Notes under the pieces: generated by a model
What the model was told of the DNA's origin: nothing
The model's input: the letters and a program-made list of their open reading frames with translations, nothing else
The model's database searches: none
Shown: in pieces, positions 18,143-27,246 of the stretch
Position numbering within the stretch: the stretch's first letter is position 1
How the letters are laid out: each line of letters begins with the position of its first letter
NCBI RefSeq assembly: GCF_020622355.1
Contig: NZ_WHVL01000001.1
Coordinates: 310,001-374,000, forward strand
From: Vreelandella malpeensis
Lineage (GTDB): Bacteria; Pseudomonadota; Gammaproteobacteria; Pseudomonadales; Halomonadaceae
DNA: 64,000 bases
Direction of reading: 5' to 3'
Program-made: the position numbers and the translations under genes

Positions 18143-19798
18143 ATGTTTCAGACCGGGTTGTTCGCGCACCTTTCGCTGCGCTCACGCTTCACCATTCTGA
18201 TCGCTACGCTGGTATTCGCCACCACGCTGCTGCTGGGCTGGGTCGCCTCGCGCGAGTCTGCCGAGCAGATGCAGGAAGAGATCGGAAGCTCGGCGGCGGA
18301 AGCCGCCTACCAGATGACCGACAAGCTCAACCGCAGCATGAATGCGCGCATCAAGGAGGTGAAACTCCTTCTCGCCATCCAGGCGCTCGACAACGACGCC
18401 AGCAACGATGTTCTGCAGCGTCAGATGGAGCGTCTACAGGATACCTATAGTGTGGTCTCCTGGATCGGCCTGACCAATGAAGAAGGCGTCGTCGTGGCAG
18501 CGACCGACAGCATTCTCGAAGGTGTCTCCATCGCCCAGCGACCGGTGTACACCGAAGGCCGACGCGGCTTCTGGGTCGGCGATGTCCATGAAGCCGTGCT
18601 GCTTGCGAGTCTTTTGCCCAACCCCAGCGGCGAACCGCTCAAGTTCGTGGATATCGCCACACCCGTCCACGACAGCGCAGGTCGCTTCAAAGGTGTGCTG
18701 GCCGTTCACCTGAGCTGGCAGTGGGCGGAGTACATTCAGCGCTCGATGATGGTGCCCGATCAGGGCGGCATGGACATGCTGCTGCTCGCGGCCGACGGCA
18801 CGGTACTGCTGGGTCCCCAGGATCTGCTCGGCAAGACCCTCGATACGCTGCGCCATGTCCCCCGTGCCGGCAATACCCGTCCGCGCTGGGCGGTGGAGAC
18901 CTGGCCCGACGGGCAGCGTTACGTGACCGGCTACGCGCGCAGCAATGGCTTCGAGGAGTTCAACGGCCTGGGCTGGCTGGCGATCAGCCGCCAGCCCGTC
19001 GATACCGCCTTCGCCACAGTCAAGCGCCTGCAGGCGGCGATCATGAGCATCGGCTTGCTGCTGTCACTGGTGTTCGCCCTGCTGGGCTGGCGCATGGCCT
19101 CCGGCATGGTGGCGCCGCTGCGCCGCCTGGCGAGGGCGGCGGATCGTATCCAGGACGGCTACGGCGCCGACGTCATTCCGCTGGAGCGCGGCGCACCGGA
19201 GCTCAAGCAACTGTCGGTCTCGATGCGCAACATGGTGATGCGGCTCGTGGACCAGCACCAGACGATCCGCCGCCTCGAGGATCTGGCCAACACCGACCCG
19301 TTGACCGGGCTACCCAATCGCGCCTTCCTCAACCAGTACCTGCAGCTCGCCGTGCCCGAGGCGCAGCGTAACGGTCAGAGTATGATCGTATTCTTCATCG
19401 ACCTGGACGGCTTCAAGCAGGTCAACGACGAGCTGGGCCATCATGCAGGGGACCTGCTCTTGATCGAGATCACTCAGCGCCTGAAGAACGCGCTGCGAAG
19501 CGGCGACATCGTCGCCCGTCTTGGCGGCGACGAATTCGTCATGGTACTCAAGACCCAGCCGGTACACATGGAGCTGCTCACCCGAGAAGTGAGTCAGCGT
19601 CTGCTGACAGCGATCTCTGAACCGATCTCACTGCCCGAGGAGAAAACCGCCAAGGTGGGCTGTAGCCTGGGGGCGGCCTGGTGGCCGGAGCATACCCCGC
19701 ATATCGAAACCGCTCTTCAGCTGGCGGACAGCGCCCTCTACGAAGCAAAAAGCCGCGGCAAGCACCAACTGGTGGTTCACACCCCGAACGCTAGCTGA
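18143..19798 (+). CDS. Membrane diguanylate cyclase with periplasmic Cache-type sensor, HAMP and GGDEF
   Basis: 551 residues. Two membrane segments (about 18-38 and 296-316) bracket a periplasmic double-Cache-like sensor domain. A HAMP linker follows, then a GGDEF domain from about 385. The active-site motif is intact (RLGGDEFVMV, about 461-465), and the inhibitory site RxxD lies exactly five residues before it (RSGD). The protein should therefore make c-di-GMP from two GTP and be product-inhibited. No strong ribosome binding site precedes the ATG. The stop overlaps the convergent DUF1415 gene by eight bases. Confidence 0.92.
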   Translation: MFQTGLFAHLSLRSRFTILIATLVFATTLLLGWVASRESAEQMQEEIGSSAAEAAYQMTDKLNRSMNARIKEVKLLLAIQALDNDASNDVLQRQMERLQDTYSVVSWIGLTNEEGVVVAATDSILEGVSIAQRPVYTEGRRGFWVGDVHEAVLLASLLPNPSGEPLKFVDIATPVHDSAGRFKGVLAVHLSWQWAEYIQRSMMVPDQGGMDMLLLAADGTVLLGPQDLLGKTLDTLRHVPRAGNTRPRWAVETWPDGQRYVTGYARSNGFEEFNGLGWLAISRQPVDTAFATVKRLQAAIMSIGLLLSLVFALLGWRMASGMVAPLRRLARAADRIQDGYGADVIPLERGAPELKQLSVSMRNMVMRLVDQHQTIRRLEDLANTDPLTGLPNRAFLNQYLQLAVPEAQRNGQSMIVFFIDLDGFKQVNDELGHHAGDLLLIEITQRLKNALRSGDIVARLGGDEFVMVLKTQPVHMELLTREVSQRLLTAISEPISLPEEKTAKVGCSLGAAWWPEHTPHIETALQLADSALYEAKSRGKHQLVVHTPNAS

Positions 19799-20339
19799 CC
19801 TTCATGCAGCGCTCGAGACGCGCCTGAGCTTCCTCGCTGCCCAAAGCGTCGAGGTGAGCGATATTGCGCTCGGGAATGACCGAGGTATCGCCAAAGAAGG
19901 CGATCGCCTGCTCGACGCTTTCCTCGCGCAGCAGGTGCACCATGGCGTAGGGAGAGCGATTGGTGAAGTTGGACGCCTCCATCGGATCGGCACCGTCGAA
20001 GCAGTAGTCCGGATGGAAGCTCGCCAGCTGGAACACGCCCTCGAACCCCAGCGCCTCGACCAGTTGTTCGGCCAGCTCGACAAAGTCCAGGTAGTGCTCG
20101 AAATGCTTGAACAACGTGGGCAGTACCAGCAGGGTCGTTTCGGTCTCGGGATGATCGACAAGCCACTGAAGCTCTGCGGCGAGTTCCTCGAGGGCCACGT
20201 CGAACTTCTTCGAGCGTACCACCTGAATGCGCACCCGATCCGCCTCGAGTTCCCGCCGGGCGAAGGGGCAGATATCCTCGGCGACGATGAAGTCCTCGAT
20301 CCAGGCCCGAGTTTGATTGATCACGGCGTCATCGGTCAC
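19791..20339 (-). CDS. DUF1415 family protein
   Basis: 182 residues from a GTG at 20339, preceded by CAGGA. An in-frame ATG at 20387 would add 16 residues (including two Cys), and an earlier one overlaps the GntR gene; the family normally begins close to the segment chosen here (TDDAVINQTRAWIEDF). The conserved core EDICPFARREL and the SFHPDYCFDG and NRSPYAMVHLLRE segments identify DUF1415. The function of this family is unknown. It lies 58 bases after the GntR gene and on the same strand. Confidence 0.8.
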   Translation of the reverse strand: MTDDAVINQTRAWIEDFIVAEDICPFARRELEADRVRIQVVRSKKFDVALEELAAELQWLVDHPETETTLLVLPTLFKHFEHYLDFVELAEQLVEALGFEGVFQLASFHPDYCFDGADPMEASNFTNRSPYAMVHLLREESVEQAIAFFGDTSVIPERNIAHLDALGSEEAQARLERCMKVS

Positions 20340-20397
20340 GGCGAATTCCTGTTTGGCGTTGGTTTGACATCCGGCGCAGGCCAGCATGGCGCACAGA

Positions 20398-21066
20398 CTA
20401 CGTGTGCTGCTGGTAGTGCGCCAGAGCCACCTCGAAAGATTTCTGGATATGGTCATCCATCAGCGCCCGGGCGGCTTGGGCATCGCGCTTCAAGGCGAGC
20501 TCAACCAGCTCATGGTGCTGGTCGTCCAGGGCTTGACGGATCAAAGGCGGGTTTGGCCCGAGCCGGCGGTAGCGGTCGAACTGGTCGTGAAGCTGCTCGA
20601 TAAAACGAATCAGCCACACCGAGCCACAAGGGGCCACCAGCGTACGGTGGAACTGGGTGTGCAGTTGCTCCCAGACGTCCCCCTTGTCCACGGTCTTGTC
20701 CGCTCGCTTCAGGCGGTGAGCGGCGGCCAGCAGACTCGCCTCCCACCGATCGTCGCCCCGCTCCACCGCCCGCTCGAAGGCCATGCCCTCGAGCTCGAGA
20801 CGAAGGTGGGCGATATCCTCGAGCTCCTCGCGACTCAGTCTGGGTACGCTGAAACCGCGCTGGTTCTCCTGAACCAGCAATCCATAGGCGGCGAGCTTGT
20901 TGAGCGCCTCGCGCAGCGGGCTCAGACCGACATCGTAATGCGCCTTCAAGGCGTTGATCGCAAGCTTCTCCCCGGCGACGAACCGGCCTCGCACCAGGTC
21001 CTTGCGCAGCGTCTCGTAGATACGACTTGACGATGCGCCGCTGGGCATCTCGCTGACATTATCCAT
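20398..21066 (-). CDS. GntR-family regulator, FadR/FCD subfamily
   Basis: 222 residues from the ATG at 21066, which has AAAGGA upstream; a start at 21126 is less likely. N-terminal winged helix-turn-helix (about 12-75, with SPLREALNKLAAYGLL) and a helical FCD effector domain (about 85-215, metal/ligand residues in HLRLELEGMAFERA and HTQFHRTLV). It is divergent from the chromate-family/Tct/GGT gene run and is the probable regulator of that run. A 14-bp AT palindrome in the 195-base spacer could be its operator. Confidence 0.88.
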   Translation of the reverse strand: MDNVSEMPSGASSSRIYETLRKDLVRGRFVAGEKLAINALKAHYDVGLSPLREALNKLAAYGLLVQENQRGFSVPRLSREELEDIAHLRLELEGMAFERAVERGDDRWEASLLAAAHRLKRADKTVDKGDVWEQLHTQFHRTLVAPCGSVWLIRFIEQLHDQFDRYRRLGPNPPLIRQALDDQHHELVELALKRDAQAARALMDDHIQKSFEVALAHYQQHT

Positions 21067-21172
21067 CCTGCTTCCTTTATGTATGAACCGGTTCGAGCCC
21101 TGACGAGGGAACGTCAGCACCGCCATTGACCCCCAGGCTACCGCTTTATATCCTGCTTCGAGAATAATCGAT

Positions 21173-21186
21173 TTTTTTATAAAAAA
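21173..21186. promoter_or_regulatory. Perfect 14-bp AT palindrome in the GntR/transporter divergent region
   Basis: TTTTTTATAAAAAA. It lies between the divergent GntR gene and the chromate-family genes. It could be an operator or simply part of an AT-rich promoter; low-complexity composition makes the operator reading weak. Confidence 0.3.
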
Positions 21187-21261
21187 TATGATAAAACCAT
21201 TCTTCTACTACCGCGAACCGCCCGACGATGAGTACACGGGCGACAACACGAGCATTCTGTC

Positions 21262-21819
21262 ATGACGTTACCGGCACTGTTTTGGGCGTTCTTTCGCGTC
21301 GGCATCTTCGGCTTTGGCGGCGGGCCGTCGATGATTCCCCTGGTACATGCGGAGGTGGTCAAGCGCAACGAGTGGCTCACCGATGAAGAGTTTGCCGATA
21401 TTCTGGCGATTGGCAACACGCTTCCCGGCCCCATCGCCACCAAGATGCCGGGTTACATCGGCTACCGGGTGGGCGGGGTCGCGGGCTGTGTCACGGCGGT
21501 ACTGGCAGTGATTGGGCCCATGATCGTCGCCATGATCATCATGCTGGGGGTGTTCAGCCGCTACCGGGACGTGGCCTGGATCCGCGGCATGGGCCAGGCA
21601 GTGATTCCCGTGGTCATGGTGATGATGGGTCAGTTGACCTGGGACTTCTTCGACAAGTCCAAGGCCTCCCTCGGCTGGATCGCCAGCATCGTGATCCCCG
21701 CCGTGTCCGGCGCGCTGATCTACTGGCTCGGAGTGCACCCTGGAATCATCATCGGAGCGATTCTGCTGGCGGCTCTGCTGACACCTAAACGTAAAAAGTC
21801 CGTGGAGACCTCCGCATGA
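21262..21819 (+). CDS. Short chromate-transporter family protein (first of pair)
   Basis: 185 residues, half the length of full ChrA, with one CHR domain. Visible marks: FGFGGGPSMIPL near 16-27 and NTLPGPIATKMPGYIGY near 52-68. Short CHR proteins work as pairs encoded by adjacent genes, as here. Family members export chromate, but many probably move other anions. The position between a GntR regulator and a Tct/GGT set suggests an organic anion; that is inference. Its stop overlaps the next start by four bases (ATGA). Confidence 0.85.
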   Translation: MTLPALFWAFFRVGIFGFGGGPSMIPLVHAEVVKRNEWLTDEEFADILAIGNTLPGPIATKMPGYIGYRVGGVAGCVTAVLAVIGPMIVAMIIMLGVFSRYRDVAWIRGMGQAVIPVVMVMMGQLTWDFFDKSKASLGWIASIVIPAVSGALIYWLGVHPGIIIGAILLAALLTPKRKKSVETSA

Positions 21820-22346
21820 TCTACTGGGAGCTGTTTCTGGCCTTCTTCATTCCCAATATCGTCGGCTACGGCGGTGGCCCGGCGATCATCCCCTTGCTGG
21901 AGGCAGAAGTGGTAGGCCGCTACGGCTGGATGACCTCCCAGGGCTTCGCCGAGACCCTGGCGCTGGGCAATGCCCTGCCAAGCCCGATCGCGACCAAGAT
22001 GGCCGGCTATATCGGCTACGAGGTGGCCGGCATCGCGGGTGCCGTGGTCGCCGTGCTGGCCACGGTTGTGCCGTCGCTATTGCTGATGCTCTGCGCGCTG
22101 GGGCTTTTGTACCGCCACCGCGAGTCACCTCGGGTCAAGCGCATGAGCCAATGGGTGCGCCCGGTGATCGCCATCATGATGGCTTGGCTGACGCTCGGCT
22201 TCTTCATGGAAGGCATGGATAGCGCCGGGCTTGTTCATACGCTGATCATCGGCGTCGCCGCCGTTGTCGCGCTGGTGTGGCTCAAGGTCCACCCGGCTTT
22301 CGTGGTCATCGCAGCCCTCGTCTACGGCGCTACTCTACTCGGCTGA
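21816..22346 (+). CDS. Short chromate-transporter family protein (second of pair)
   Basis: 176 residues and one CHR domain, with YGGGPAIIPL near 19-28 and NALPSPIATKMAGYIGYE near 48-65, clearly parallel to the upstream partner. Translationally coupled to it by a 4-base overlap. Together they would form the usual heteromeric transporter. The TctC gene starts 110 bases downstream. No chrB-type regulator is present, which speaks against a dedicated chromate-resistance role. Confidence 0.85.
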   Translation: MIYWELFLAFFIPNIVGYGGGPAIIPLLEAEVVGRYGWMTSQGFAETLALGNALPSPIATKMAGYIGYEVAGIAGAVVAVLATVVPSLLLMLCALGLLYRHRESPRVKRMSQWVRPVIAIMMAWLTLGFFMEGMDSAGLVHTLIIGVAAVVALVWLKVHPAFVVIAALVYGATLLG

Positions 22347-22456
22347 TCGTTCCCTGTAACAAGAATTACCCAATAATAATAACTGGATGCACGCGCTCAC
22401 TCCCCGGCCGCCCGGCGCGGTCGATACAGCACTACTCAATCATAAAGGTGTAAAAA

Positions 22457-23449
22457 ATGACGCGTTTCACTTTCTCTCCAAGCCCTCGTTCCTTCACCAC
22501 CACCCTGGCAGCAATCGGCTTGGCGGGGCTGTCCTTCAGCGCCGCGGTTCAGGCGGACTACCCCGAGCAGGATATTCGCCTGATCATTCCTTTCGGTCCC
22601 GGCGGGGCGACGGACATCATCTTCCGTCTGGTCTCCCAGGAAGCGGAGCAGCACCTGGGCGAGTCTATCGTTCCGGTCAACATGGCCGGCGCCGGGGCCA
22701 CCCTCGGTTCGCGCAACGTCAAGGACGCCCCGGCCAACGGCTACACCCTGCTGGGTAGCCACGACACCATCGCCCTGTCCAATCTGGCGGGCATGGTGGA
22801 CTACTCTTATGATGCCTTCGAACCCGTTGCACTGCTCACCCAGACCATCAATATCGCCACCACCTACGCAGGCCACGAGGTGCAAAGCGCCGATGAAATC
22901 GCCGCTTACGTCAGCGAACACCCGGGGCAGGTGCATTTCAGCATGATTCCGAGTTCCACCGATCACTTCTTCTGGGCCCAGTTCTTCGAGGAGGCGGGGA
23001 TCGACATGGCGGACGTACGCCTGGTGGGCTATCCGGATACCGGCGAGCAGGTATCGGCGCTGATGGCCAAGGAAGTGGATTTCGCCATGTTCAACCTGCC
23101 TTCCGGCGGCGCCTTCTTCGAGGACGGCTCGTTTCGCGCACTGGGCATCGCCCACCCGGAGCGGCTACAGAGCATGCCGGAGGTCGCGACCCTGCGTGAA
23201 CAGGGCATCGAGATGGACCACTCGACCAGCCGCGGCATCTTCGCCCCCAAAGGTACCCCGCAAGATATCGTCGACCAGATCGCCACGGCCTATGGCCAGG
23301 CGCTGGAAAACGACGACCTCCAGTCTCGCATCGAAAACGAGTTCGGCTCGGTGGTGCGCTACCTGGCCGGTGACGACTACCAGCAGTTTCTGGACGACAA
23401 CCAGCGCGCCCTCAGCGACGCGGCGGCCAACATCGACTTCCAGAACTAA
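22457..23449 (+). CDS. tctC: Tripartite tricarboxylate transporter substrate-binding protein (TctC/Bug family)
   Basis: 330 residues. Signal peptide (1-33, ending AAVQA), then the Bug-family fold with IRLIIPFGPGGATD near 41-54, the loop that holds the carboxylate of the ligand. It binds its solute in the periplasm and delivers it to TctAB. Bug proteins bind many carboxylates, so the ligand is open; a gamma-glutamyl compound is suggested by the linked gamma-glutamyltransferase-like gene. AAAGGTG lies upstream of ATG. Confidence 0.9.
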   Translation: MTRFTFSPSPRSFTTTLAAIGLAGLSFSAAVQADYPEQDIRLIIPFGPGGATDIIFRLVSQEAEQHLGESIVPVNMAGAGATLGSRNVKDAPANGYTLLGSHDTIALSNLAGMVDYSYDAFEPVALLTQTINIATTYAGHEVQSADEIAAYVSEHPGQVHFSMIPSSTDHFFWAQFFEEAGIDMADVRLVGYPDTGEQVSALMAKEVDFAMFNLPSGGAFFEDGSFRALGIAHPERLQSMPEVATLREQGIEMDHSTSRGIFAPKGTPQDIVDQIATAYGQALENDDLQSRIENEFGSVVRYLAGDDYQQFLDDNQRALSDAAANIDFQN

Positions 23450-23512
23450 CCTTTCGTCACTTCAAACGCTCGTCCCCCGGCGATCGCCCGGGGGCGGCTG
23501 GAGGCATGCATC

Positions 23513-23983
23513 ATGCTGACCCTGACCAAAGATCGGGCGCTTGCGCTGGCGCTTTTGCTGCTGGTGGCGGTCATGTGGGTGGAATCCGGGTCGATTCGCC
23601 CGCCCACCTCGTGGCAGCCCTACGGTTCCGCGCTGTTTCCCCGCATTCTGCTGGCAACCATCGGCGTGCTGGCACTTCTGCTGCTGATGCGCTCACTGCT
23701 CGTCGCGGCGACCCCGAGTGCGCCGCTTCTCGCGTTGAGCCGGCGCTGGATTCGAGCGCGCATGAGTATTCTGGCCCTGTTCGCCTTGTTCGCACTCTAC
23801 GCGGCCCTGCTTCCGATAGTGGGCTACATCGTGGCCACTGCCGGGTTTTTGCTTTGCTCGCTCGCCCTGCTTCTTGGAGTCGATACCCGGCGCAAGTGGG
23901 CGATCAATCTCGGCATCAGTACGCTGCTGGTGGCGCTCTTGTACGTCGTCTTTCGCTTCGGACTGAACGTCTGGCTGCCCTAA
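23513..23983 (+). CDS. tctB: Tripartite tricarboxylate transporter small membrane subunit (TctB)
   Basis: 156 residues with four predicted membrane segments, the size and layout of TctB. The ATG at 23513 has GGAGG eight bases upstream. It follows tctC by 63 bases and precedes tctA by 16, giving the standard C-B-A order. A basic loop (SRRWIRARM) separates the second and third membrane segments. Confidence 0.88.
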   Translation: MLTLTKDRALALALLLLVAVMWVESGSIRPPTSWQPYGSALFPRILLATIGVLALLLLMRSLLVAATPSAPLLALSRRWIRARMSILALFALFALYAALLPIVGYIVATAGFLLCSLALLLGVDTRRKWAINLGISTLLVALLYVVFRFGLNVWLP

Positions 23984-23999
23984 CGTCGAGGTAACTCCC

Positions 24000-25502
24000 A
24001 TGACCCATTTCTTTCTTCAGGCCCTCGCCGAAGTGGGCAGCCCCTCGGTACTGGGGCTGATCATCGTCGGCGTGCTATTCGGTATCATCGGGGGCAGCAT
24101 CCCCGGCTTCACCGTTACCATGGCCATTTTAGTGGTGTTTCCGTTCACCTTCGCCATGGACCCGGTCAGCGGGGTATCGCTGATGATCGGCGTGTTCGTC
24201 GGCGGCTACTCCGGCGGTATCGTCTCCGGGGTCATGCTTGGCATTCCCGGTACGCCCTCCTCCATCACCACCGTCTACGATGGCTATCCCATGGCCCAGC
24301 GCGGCGAACCCGGTCGCGCCTTGGGTATCGGTATCGTCGCCTCGTTTCTGGGCACGCTCATAAGCGTGGCGGTGCTGGTCTTCTTCGGCCCGCTCATCGC
24401 TGGCTTCAGCATGAACTTTCGCCCCTGGGAAATCACCGCGCTGATCGTCTTCGCGCTCACCCTGGTGGCGGGGCTCTCGAATGGGGCGCTGCTCAAGGGG
24501 CTGCTGGCTGCGGCCATCGGGCTTTTGATCACGACGGTCGGTTACGATCGCAACAGCAACCTGCGCTTCGATTTCGGCCTGCCGGCGCTGAGCTCGGGTT
24601 TCGAGATCCTGCCGGTGATGATCGGCGTCTTCGCCTTTTCCCAACTGCTGGGCAACATCGAGAAGCTGCGTGACGAAAAGGGCGGCAAGCCCCCGGTCAA
24701 CACCGACGTAGCCATTCCCTACCGGCGCATTCTCAAGGACATGGGCGCCCAGAAGCTCAATACCCTGCGCTCGTCGTTGATCGGAAGCCTCATCGGCGCC
24801 CTGCCCGGCACCGGGGGCACCGTGGCCAACTTCGTAAGCTACGACCAGGCGCGAAAGTTCTCCCGGGAGCCGGAAACCTTCGGCAAGGGCACACCCAGCG
24901 GCATCGTTGCCTCGGAAGCGTCCAACAGCGCCGTGGCCGGTGGCGCCTTCGTGCCTACCCTGGCGCTGGGCATCCCAGGGGATCTGCCCATGGCCATCAT
25001 GATGGGCGTCTTGATCCTGCACGGCATCACCCCTGGCCCTTTGATGTTCGAACAAAACCCGGTGCTGGTGGGGGCGATCTACGTGAGCCTGATGGTCGGG
25101 GCCGTGGTGATGGTGCTTTGCAACCTGATGTTGATGCGCTGGTTCGCCAAGATCGCGCTGATTCCCCAGCAGGTGCTGGTGCCGGTAGTGCTGATGCTGT
25201 GTGCCATCGGCGCCTACGCCTTGAACAACAACCTGTTCGATATCTGGGTGCTGTTCATCTTCGGCGTGGTGGGGTATCTGCTGTGGAAAGCCGAGATGCC
25301 GCTGACGCCACTGATACTCGGCGTGGTCCTGGGGGACAACCTGGAGCGACAGCTGTTTCGTGCGCTGGAGCTCGATGCCAATTGGCTCACCTTTCTGACC
25401 CGCCCGCTCTCGGCGCTGTTTCTGGCCCTGGCCGTCGCCTCCATCCTGTTCTCGCTCTACCAGGACCGCAAGGTCCGCGCCCGGGCGGCGAATACCGCTT
25501 GA
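24000..25502 (+). CDS. tctA: Tripartite tricarboxylate transporter large membrane subunit (TctA)
   Basis: 500 residues, the normal length, with about twelve membrane segments. Conserved glycine/proline-rich TctA segments are visible: GGSIPGFTVTMAI near 17, SGVMLGIPGTPSSI near 77, LIGALPGTGGTVANFVSY near 265, and PTLALGIPGDLP near 320. It forms the translocation path with TctB. GAGG precedes the ATG. The gamma-glutamyltransferase-like gene starts 29 bases downstream, probably in the same transcript. Confidence 0.92.
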   Translation: MTHFFLQALAEVGSPSVLGLIIVGVLFGIIGGSIPGFTVTMAILVVFPFTFAMDPVSGVSLMIGVFVGGYSGGIVSGVMLGIPGTPSSITTVYDGYPMAQRGEPGRALGIGIVASFLGTLISVAVLVFFGPLIAGFSMNFRPWEITALIVFALTLVAGLSNGALLKGLLAAAIGLLITTVGYDRNSNLRFDFGLPALSSGFEILPVMIGVFAFSQLLGNIEKLRDEKGGKPPVNTDVAIPYRRILKDMGAQKLNTLRSSLIGSLIGALPGTGGTVANFVSYDQARKFSREPETFGKGTPSGIVASEASNSAVAGGAFVPTLALGIPGDLPMAIMMGVLILHGITPGPLMFEQNPVLVGAIYVSLMVGAVVMVLCNLMLMRWFAKIALIPQQVLVPVVLMLCAIGAYALNNNLFDIWVLFIFGVVGYLLWKAEMPLTPLILGVVLGDNLERQLFRALELDANWLTFLTRPLSALFLALAVASILFSLYQDRKVRARAANTA

Positions 25503-25531
25503 CCCCTCATTACAACCACAAGGATTCGAAC

Positions 25532-27136
25532 ATGCATCACGACGCTCTGTACTACCCCAGCGCCTCTCGTCGAATGGCCACCTTTGGCCGGCGCGGCATG
25601 GTGGCGACCTCCCAGCCCCTTGCCGCCCAGGTGGGCATCACCATCCTGCAGCAGGGCGGGAACGCTGTAGACGCTGCCATCGCGACCGCCGCGGCGCTTA
25701 CCGTGGTGGAACCCACCTCCAACGGGATCGGCGGCGACGCCTTCGCCATCGTCTGGATGAACGAGGCGCTCTACGGGCTCAACGCCAGCGGCCAGGCCCC
25801 GGCGAGCGCGACCATCGATGCCGTGAAAGCGAAAGGCCACGACGCGATGCCTAACCACGGCATGCTGCCGGTCACCATTCCGGGTACCCCCGCCGCCTGG
25901 GCAGCGCTTTCAGAGCGTTTCGGCAAGCTCCCCTTCGCCGAGCTTCTGGCCCCGGCCATCGCCCTGGCGGAGGAAGGTTTTGCTGTCACGCCGGTCATTC
26001 ACCAGATGTGGGAAGAGGCGTTTCATACCTACGCGGCCTATGAAGACGAGGCCTTCAAACCCTGGTTCGATACCTTCGCACCTCAGGGCCACGCCCCCCG
26101 TCCCGGTGAGATATGGGCTTCGCCGGGTCATGCCCGAAGCCTGAAGGCGATTGCCGAGACCCAGGCCCGAGCGTTCTACACGGGTGAGCTTGCCGAGGCG
26201 ATGGATGCGTTCTCCCGAGCCCAGGGCGGTTTTCTGCGCAAGGAGGATCTCGCCGGCTACGCGGTCCAGTGGGTCGACCCGGTCAGCGTGCGCTACCAGG
26301 GTCACGACATCTGGGAGATTCCGCCCAACGGCAGCGGTCTGATTGTACTCCAGGCGCTGGGCATGCTCGACCAACTCGGCGCCAGCGGAGACGCACTAGA
26401 GACCCTGCACAGGCGCATCGAGGCCACCAAACTCGCCTACGTGGACGGCTTCAAGCACCTGACCGAGCAAGATGCCATGGAGTACACCATCGAGCAGTTG
26501 CTGGCCGAGGACTATCTGGGGGCCCGAGCGGGGCTGATCAATGACCGCGCCCTCGACCCGACTCACGGAAACCCCGTGCAAGGCGGCACGGTGTATCTCG
26601 CCACCGCCGATGGCGAGGGCAACATGGTGTCCTTCATCCAGAGCAATTACAAAGGCTTCGGCTCGGGCATGGTGGTGCCGGACACGGGCATCAGTCTGCA
26701 AAACCGTGGCTGGTCGTTCTCTCTCGACCCGGACCACGTCAATGCGCTGGCTCCGGGCAAGCGCACCTACCACACCATCATTCCCGGGTTCATCACCAAG
26801 GACGACCGGGCGGTCGGCCCCTTCGGCGTGATGGGGGGCTATATGCAGCCCCAGGGTCACGTGCAGGTGGTGACCGGGCTGCTCGATGACCACTTGAACC
26901 CTCAGGCGGCCCTGGACATGCCGCGCTGGAAGTGGGTGTCGGGCAAGACCATCGAGGTCGAAGCCGACTTTCCCAACCACCTCGCCCTGGCCCTGGCGCG
27001 ACGCGGCCACCATATCGTCAAGGTGGCGGATTCCCTCAGCTTCGGCCGAGGCCAGGTGATTCTGCGCGATGCGGCCACCGGCGTGCTCCAGGGCGGTACC
27101 GAACCCCGCACCGACGGCGCCGTGCTTCCGCTCTAA
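25532..27136 (+). CDS. Gamma-glutamyltransferase family protein (first of two in window)
   Basis: 534 residues from the ATG at 25532 with AAGGA upstream; the longer in-frame opening overlaps tctA. No signal peptide, so it is probably cytoplasmic, unlike classical Ggt. Family features: VATSQPLAAQVGITILQQGG near 24-43, NAVDAAIATAAAL, and the processing site GGTVYLATAD, whose Thr should become the N-terminal nucleophile of the small subunit, followed by GEGNMVSFIQS. It resembles the YwrD-like sub-family. It probably splits a gamma-glutamyl compound brought in by TctCBA. It ends before a strong hairpin. Confidence 0.87.
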   Translation: MHHDALYYPSASRRMATFGRRGMVATSQPLAAQVGITILQQGGNAVDAAIATAAALTVVEPTSNGIGGDAFAIVWMNEALYGLNASGQAPASATIDAVKAKGHDAMPNHGMLPVTIPGTPAAWAALSERFGKLPFAELLAPAIALAEEGFAVTPVIHQMWEEAFHTYAAYEDEAFKPWFDTFAPQGHAPRPGEIWASPGHARSLKAIAETQARAFYTGELAEAMDAFSRAQGGFLRKEDLAGYAVQWVDPVSVRYQGHDIWEIPPNGSGLIVLQALGMLDQLGASGDALETLHRRIEATKLAYVDGFKHLTEQDAMEYTIEQLLAEDYLGARAGLINDRALDPTHGNPVQGGTVYLATADGEGNMVSFIQSNYKGFGSGMVVPDTGISLQNRGWSFSLDPDHVNALAPGKRTYHTIIPGFITKDDRAVGPFGVMGGYMQPQGHVQVVTGLLDDHLNPQAALDMPRWKWVSGKTIEVEADFPNHLALALARRGHHIVKVADSLSFGRGQVILRDAATGVLQGGTEPRTDGAVLPL

Positions 27137-27150
27137 CCTCCCCTATCCCC

Positions 27151-27190
27151 CCACCACCGAGCCGGCGTTCTGCTCCCGGTTTGGTGGTGG
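27151..27190 (+). terminator. Long stem-loop after the gamma-glutamyltransferase gene (candidate terminator)
   Basis: CCACCACC pairs with GGTGGTGG (27151-27158 with 27183-27190), and AGCCGG pairs with CCGGTT inside. No T-run follows, so it may act as an mRNA-stabilising end or a weak terminator rather than a classical one. Confidence 0.45.
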
Positions 27191-27246
27191 CGGCCAAAGC
27201 AATGCATCATGGCGCCTCTCGCCATGCTCAAGGTGTCCTTGCCCTC

